Shown piece by piece: positions 58,231 through 64,000 of a DNA stretch of 64,000 nt. Source of the DNA: Epiperipatus broadwayi (taxonomy: Eukaryota > Onychophora > Udeonychophora > Euonychophora > Peripatidae); assembly GCA_028023455.1 (NCBI GenBank), contig JAQFVV010006311.1, positions 2,402,147-2,466,146 on the forward strand, given 5' to 3'. The notes under the pieces are model-generated. The model ran no database searches. It was given only the letters and a program-made list of their open reading frames with translations, and had not been told where the DNA came from. The translations under genes were made by a program, and so were the position numbers. Each line of letters starts with the position of its first letter. Position 1 is the stretch's first letter.

Positions 58231-59127
58231 CTGTTTTAAATATTTAAAACTCAAGTAAGCAATAAAAACACAATTATAAAAGCATTTAAAAGAAAAATGC
58301 AAAAATGTAGTAACTATTATTTGGACAAACATAATACTAAGTAAATACTAAAACTAAAATATAAAACGTTCTTTATATTGTCTTTCAAAATATATATATA
58401 CATTTTTTATATTGTCTTTTAAAATATATATATATATATACCTTAATTTTCAATAAGCATTTTTTTTTAAGATTGTTTCAAATAATTGACTATTTTTAAA
58501 ATGTGATTTTAACAATAATTCTACTCTTTAAAAATAAGAAATTACACAAAATGTTTAATAATAAAATAATTTGAAAAAATAACTTATAATCTAATATTAA
58601 TATTATTTCATTACAGAGATGATATCTTATGACATTAGAATAATTTTCATAAAGTGAAAAATTAATAAAACACACACACACCTTTGCCTGAAAAAATATA
58701 CAGTTTTAAGAACTAATAATGCTGACTTAAGATTTACCTAATATTACATTATTGCGTGATAAATAAATATTTAAAAGATACTAATAAGCTTTTGACTGTA
58801 AAAACTTTGGATAATTTTTATCTTCTAATAGAAAAAAAACATTGTCTACTTAGAATATTTATAGCATGATCAGTTTCCATAGTGTCAATGGTATTCTTTG
58901 ATATAGTTTTAAGAGATATTTAAAATCTAAATATTAATTTTTTATATAAGAGAATTATCTGATGGACGCATAATAAATATTTCAAAAATTTCCTAATATT
59001 CATTTAAGAAATTATTTAGTCAATTTATATTATCTAGTAAAAAATTTTATGACAGATGTACACAATAGTTGATAGTAAAAAAAAAAAAAGGCTAATGTGA
59101 TGAATAAGTATATGTTAATTAAATCAC
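58231..59127. other. FZR1 intron: AT-rich with (TA)n and (CA)n
   Basis: Microsatellites: (TA)n at about 58390-58400 and 58423-58440, (CA)n at 58671-58680. No exon of FZR1 was found. Confidence 0.5.
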
Positions 59128-59311
59128 CAAACATCACATGATCACCATTTCTTGTGCTTGCTCATAACTGTTATTAAAACAGGCAGTTCTACCCAGTGCA
59201 AGCCAGAGTAATCAATAGATGCAAAAAGGCGCACTAGTCTTCTGACATCCATTGACTATTCTGGCTTGCACCGAGTGGCACTACTGTATGGAGAGTTTTG
59301 CCTGTTTTAAT
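59128..59311. repeat. Family C fragment, small foldback
   Basis: Left half (59128-59230) minus-oriented, right half (about 59231-59311) plus-oriented. 'cagtgcaagccagagtaat' on the left pairs with 'ctggcttgcaccgagtg' on the right. No ribozyme remains. It repeats the minus-then-plus layout of the larger arrays on a small scale. Confidence 0.75.
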
Positions 59312-60829
59312 ATATGTTAATTAATGGATAACAAATGCATCTTCAATGTGCATAATATAAATTACTGCAATACCCGAGATGATTTTTGGAAAAAGCTATG
59401 CATGATCATCTATATTGTTAAAACAAATTTTGGAAATACATATAAAAAGAATTTAATACAATTGGCCAATTACATAAGTATTAATTCAGAGCTGTTTTAC
59501 TATGTAATAGATTAGTCTTTTAGCTTTTTGTTTTACTTTGCAAATATTATAAAACTACTTCCCTCTGCCTTTAAGATTATCAATCCTTTTCTTATCCTAT
59601 ATCTTGCATCAAAATAAATAATCAATTCAATTTCTCCTTCTTCTTATAATTTTTCCAATATTTTTCTTTTCAATACTTCTAATATTTTTTTTATAGATAC
59701 TTCCATATTTCTCCATTCTCCAAATACATTGTCGCATTAAAACAGATCCCAATATTCCTGGAGCATGAAATCAATATCCGATCATAAACTTCGATCGACT
59801 TAACATAAAAGTAGTTTGCACTGAGCGCAATGATCGAAAAAGAAAATTTAAAGAAGTATGGTTTATCGCCAACAACACCCACATGACAAATAAAAAGAAT
59901 TCATGTGTTGCTTTATGCAAGCGGAATATATAAATCTATCAATTTACATATTAATTACTTTTTATGTTTGTTCTCTGCTTTTTCTCCCTCATTTACTAAT
60001 CTGACTTTATGTATTGCTATGAATGTGACCTGTCCAGTTGAAAGCAGTGCAAATCTGTAGTTAATTTGTAATATTGTCAAACTTTCCTTTATAGCGAACT
60101 ATGTTTTGTATTGAATTACAAAATAATAGAAAAAGTTAAATTTATAGAGTTATAGATTTTGATGGATGAGTATATTATATATAATATGGCAAAAAAAAAT
60201 GATGAAAGCCATAACTATGAAAAAAAAGTTAGATTTCCAGAGAACTGCCTATGTTAGTACATTTTCCCCAACTGTTTTAATATTCGTATAAACAAGTCTA
60301 TATTTCAGAAGGAAAAAATACTTCACAGTTAAAAGAACAGTTGTAAAAAGCTTATGAACTAGGTCCTTCAGATTAAATTTCTCTGAACAAATTGTTTTTA
60401 ATTTTTGCAATACAGTGGGTATAAATGGAAGGCTAATCCATGCATTAGTATTATTATGGTTCAGAAGTCTGGTGTGTATTATGGAATAAAAAAATTTTGA
60501 TGGATTTTATTAAGCAATTTTGATCAAAACCTACACTGATTACGTCTTTGATGTAATTTTCATTGTTATTTTTCCTGTCTGTCTCAAACTTGCAAAGCTT
60601 TTGGTTTCTATGAAGGAAACCCTTGAAGCCAGCTAATTTGTGTGAAGAGGGAATATGCGAAAGAGGGTGAATTGCATTGCAGGTATTGAAAGGTTTAATG
60701 ATTATTTTATAATTTATTTCATTATAGTTGTATATACATAACCAAGAATTTTATTCCTTTAAATGCATCTTCATACTCTATGATTCATACCAAAGATGAA
60801 TCAGCTCGTCCTGTATTTTAATTTGTTAC
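59312..60829. other. FZR1 intron: AT-rich, nothing secure
   Basis: A GC-richer patch at 59730-59890 and another at about 60400-60690 might belong to the Penelope-like relic that follows, but no motif could be read in them. Confidence 0.4.
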
Positions 60830-61400
60830 TCAGCATAAATTAATACATCCTTGACATAGCATATATTTAAAGATGCGAAAGCTGTGGCACAGTGTCTAGG
60901 AGTAACTGCCATCTCAAATTTATTTAACACTATGCTGCACACTACACCAATAAGTGGTAAGCCATGGGCCAACCATACTCCATTGTATAAAATATGCCAA
61001 TGAGTCATCCATCCATTTAAGGGCATCAATAATAAAGTTGGTCTTTTTCAGACCAAAGCCTAACTCGATTAATGTGTAATGGATTATGTCTGGATTGAGG
61101 AACATGATATTGAACTATATAATTCCACTATATCCAATAAGACATGCTTATGTGGCTGTTAAACTTTTGTGATTTTAACAATTGTATGCAATCTAATGAG
61201 GACTTGATTGTAAATACGCCAAATCCCATGTAATCTATAAGCCATTCAGCTGTTATCTGTCTTGTAGAAGACAGCACCCCAAAAATCTATTAATAAACTG
61301 AGGGAGTGATTCGCTTTATGAAGCTTTCACATTTGTAAAGATTCTTTCAGGGATATCAGTTATGGGATAAATTTTTCTATATTCAGATTTATTGATTGCT
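60830..61400 (-). pseudogene. Penelope-like reverse transcriptase relic
   Basis: Minus-strand motifs in order, across frame changes: LLDIVELYSSIS (61100-61140; RT motif A type DxxxLYxSI), LKWMDDSLAYF (about 61010), HGLPLIGVVCSIVLNKFE (about 60915-60970; compare the GLPMGSPLSPxLANIFM block of Penelope-like elements) and ICYVKDVLIYAE (60830-60865; compare RYVDDxxI, second Asp pair lost to Lys). Order and spacing fit a Penelope-like RT. Stops and frameshifts show it is dead, and no GIY-YIG endonuclease was seen. Confidence 0.55.
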
Positions 61401-64000
61401 TTATTTTGAAATTTTCTGAAAATTGACACAATGAATTTATCCTTAGCTCAACAACAACAACAAAAAAACAATAATAGTGTAATAAAAAAATTTGAATACT
61501 GAAAATAAAATAAAATCAATACACACATTAAAAAAAACTACTAGTTAAACAATGATTTCTGATTAAAAAAAGGTATTAAAATTCAAAGAGAGAAAAAAAG
61601 TTATATAATCTAAATGTGACATTAACATTTTCTTTGCCAAGTTTTATGTTTTCTTCTACGTTTCCAAAGATATCGTCAGTAATTTTTCTTAAGAGACAAG
61701 AATTTTCTCAACTATCCCATAATACATAAATCATAACTTATGTAATATTTTAGTACTGTTTGATAATACTAAAAGAAAAATTAGAAAAGAAAGTTTCATA
61801 CTATGAAAGTTTATAAAAAAATTTAAAAGATCAGATAATTTAAACAAAAAAGCATAATGTATTCCTATACTACAAAAACTCTTTATTCAATCTCTTTATA
61901 TTCCACAGTAATTTTACTAATTAGCCAATAAACAGCCAGAGATTCTTTATATCTGTTATCAACTTTCTTAATTCATGATTAATCCAAAATTCCAATAAAA
62001 GCAATGAAAAATCTATAAAACACAACAGCTCTCAATATGTTAGTCCTGAAAAAAAAAAAGAAATTTCATTAAAGAAGTCAGCTGACTACTATTGTGGAAA
62101 GTTTTTTTAACTCTATGGATTAGTTTTTTTAAAAAAAACCATTTGCAATAATTTAATACTTTTTGGGCTGACTACGCATTATTTTCTTAAACAAAAACAT
62201 CTACAAAATGCTCTATAAATTGTTCTAAATATATATAGTATAATAGTAACCACCCTTTTAAAATTGGTAATCAATCGAAATAACAAATATAATAATAATA
62301 AAAAAAAAACAATATTTGCAAATTAAATTTTAGTCTAGAGAAATTATAAACCTCTAACAGGTGACCATGTACAAGGGAAGAGATTATACAAATTTTAATT
62401 ATAATTGATTTACATAATCACAGATAATGACCAGACTAAACACATTTTTTCAAAAAAAAATGTCTTTATGCAGATTCATGATTGCTATTCTCCACCCCTC
62501 CACATTATTAATAATATGATTAAATAACAAAATAAAATAATCAGCTTGGAATTCGGATGAGAAATAAACAAGCAACAAAATTATTAATAACAACAATAAC
62601 TTTAGTTAACAAATAGAATAATAATATAAAAATGTGTATTTACATTTAAGATTATATAAAGAGCATGTGTGAGAGGAAAAAATCTTTGTGGATTTATAAT
62701 AATTCATGAAGAAAAAATTTATAGTAAATTCATTCAATTACCCTGAAATCTCCGTGAATGTAGATATATGATCATTAAAATCATTAATTTTAAACATCTG
62801 CAGACAATTTTCTCATATTTTAACTTCTTGAAATTAATTTCAATAATAGATTAATCTCATATAATTTTTCCTGTTACTAAGAGTATAGATTTATTTCTCC
62901 TCAAAGTTTTTCCTGTGAAGTTTTCCAGATATTTAGAGCATCGAATTTAAGTAGATTTGCAAATTAATTCATAGAAGAATATTCCCATGTGATAATCACT
63001 TAGAAAACAAGTTTTCTTCTTATAACAAGTAAGTGTTATTTTCTTTCTAGCTTCATACAGTAATTAATAAACAGGCAGAATTGCAGTTAATTTTAAGGCA
63101 TTGCTTTGTTTACAGTTCCAGTCAGTTATACTCCTGGAAAGATCATGGAAGGCATTGTGAAGTTTTATCCGAGATTGCATTATTAACTTAAACAATCATT
63201 TCAATTTTATTGATTTCCCTCTTATAAGACATGTTTGAAGTAACAACAACTCTCACCTTTTATGTAAAGTAGAGATGAAAGAGTTTTTGTTTATGCCCCC
63301 AGTCATTCTGCGACTGGTTTCTATAGGAATGTTGTTTTAAAAGTTAGCTTTATTTTAAAATACAGAATTGTAATAAAATTTTAATTTTTACAATTATTAT
63401 TATTAAATAAATTATAATTTATTAACATGTGACTTTTTATATCTTTAGAATATATAAATATAAAAAAAAAATGATGCACATAAAAGCCATGCGTGTAAAC
63501 TCAGCCATGGAGATTATATTTGCCTCTCCTCCATTCAGGAATAAAATAAGAGTCGATTTGGCATAAACATCGTTCAATTTTAATTCTATTTTAAAATTTT
63601 TTCTTTTAATCTTAAAATAATGTCATGCTTAGCTAGCTGTAACTTCTTTAAAAATTGACTTACAAGCTATAAGCATAATAAATAATGTCATCATTAGCCT
63701 AAACAACATTTCCAAATCTATTACATTGGTATACATATTTTTTTTCTTTCATAAATTCCATTAAAACTTTTACTGGATTTAATCACTTGCAAATGCTGAG
63801 AGATCAAAGAAATCTTCCACAGACAATGAGTGAATCAAACATTTGAATATCAAGACAGTGAGCACAAATACAATATCAACAACTCATATCTAAATGAATA
63901 AAACATTTAACTAAAGTCCTGCTCTATTACAAGACTTAGAGATTACTATACAATATATCATAAGAATTATGCCTGACTCATTCTTGAGACTTAAAAAGCT
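61401..64000. other. FZR1 intron: AT-rich, nothing recognised
   Basis: No gene, RNA or repeat was recognised to the end of the window. The upstream FZR1 exons were searched for on the minus strand and not found. Confidence 0.45.

Overview
The window is AT-rich (roughly three quarters A+T by eye) animal nuclear DNA. Two conserved genes are seen only as short exons split by multi-kilobase introns, with GT-AG boundaries. The best-preserved protein, Fizzy-related/Cdh1, ends in an arthropod-looking SKARSQK segment. The mobile elements (RTE-type LINEs, Ty3/gypsy elements with a tRNA-Lys-like primer site, a Penelope-like RT, a hAT-like TIR element) also fit an invertebrate, probably an arthropod. 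The species cannot be told.

Host genes. (1) The branched-chain alpha-ketoacid dehydrogenase E2 subunit (DBT), + strand: a presequence/linker exon at 7253-7373 and the start of the lipoyl domain at 29277-29352, joined across a 21.9 kb intron in matching phase. Neither the first exon nor any exon after 29352 was found. (2) Fizzy-related/Cdh1 (FZR1), - strand: five exons between 58230 and 43100 encode the last 218 residues, including most of the WD40 propeller and the C-terminal Ile-Arg tail. The N-terminal half lies beyond 64000. A run of exactly 500 N (40344-40843) separates the two genes, so their adjacency depends on a scaffold join.

Mobile elements, left to right. The DBT intron holds an old RTE LINE on the - strand (18470-24056), cut by two copies of one unclassified ~2 kb repeat. 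One of those copies carries a later 160 bp LINE 3' end. The intron also holds a decayed Ty3/gypsy pol (25926-28423). After the second DBT exon comes another RTE LINE (30185-31627), then the 5' part of a well-preserved Ty3/gypsy element (36643 to the gap): LTR, primer site, gag, a likely -1 frameshift site, and protease. FZR1 introns hold a 1,312 bp TIR element with 8 bp target duplications (51765-53076). A Penelope-like RT relic lies at 60830-61400.

Main discovery. Several related families of ~0.4-0.5 kb repeats (2431-2880, 3559-4370, 45208-46627, 53770-55540, 55545-57005, 59128-59311) carry hammerhead-ribozyme folds. These have a CUGANGA core, stem II, GAAAC, a very short or self-complementary stem III, a GUC or similar cleavage triplet, and a pairing stem I. 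The best family has a 420 bp period with one ribozyme per unit. This is the architecture of retrozymes and other hammerhead-bearing repeats that can make circular RNAs. Except for the decayed remnant at 2431-2880, every locus is a foldback of minus-oriented units followed by plus-oriented units, with junctions at different places in the unit. Most of these arrays lie in FZR1 introns on the gene's minus strand, so ribozymes in the minus orientation would be present in the FZR1 pre-mRNA. A separate hammerhead-like motif stands alone at 9701-9754.
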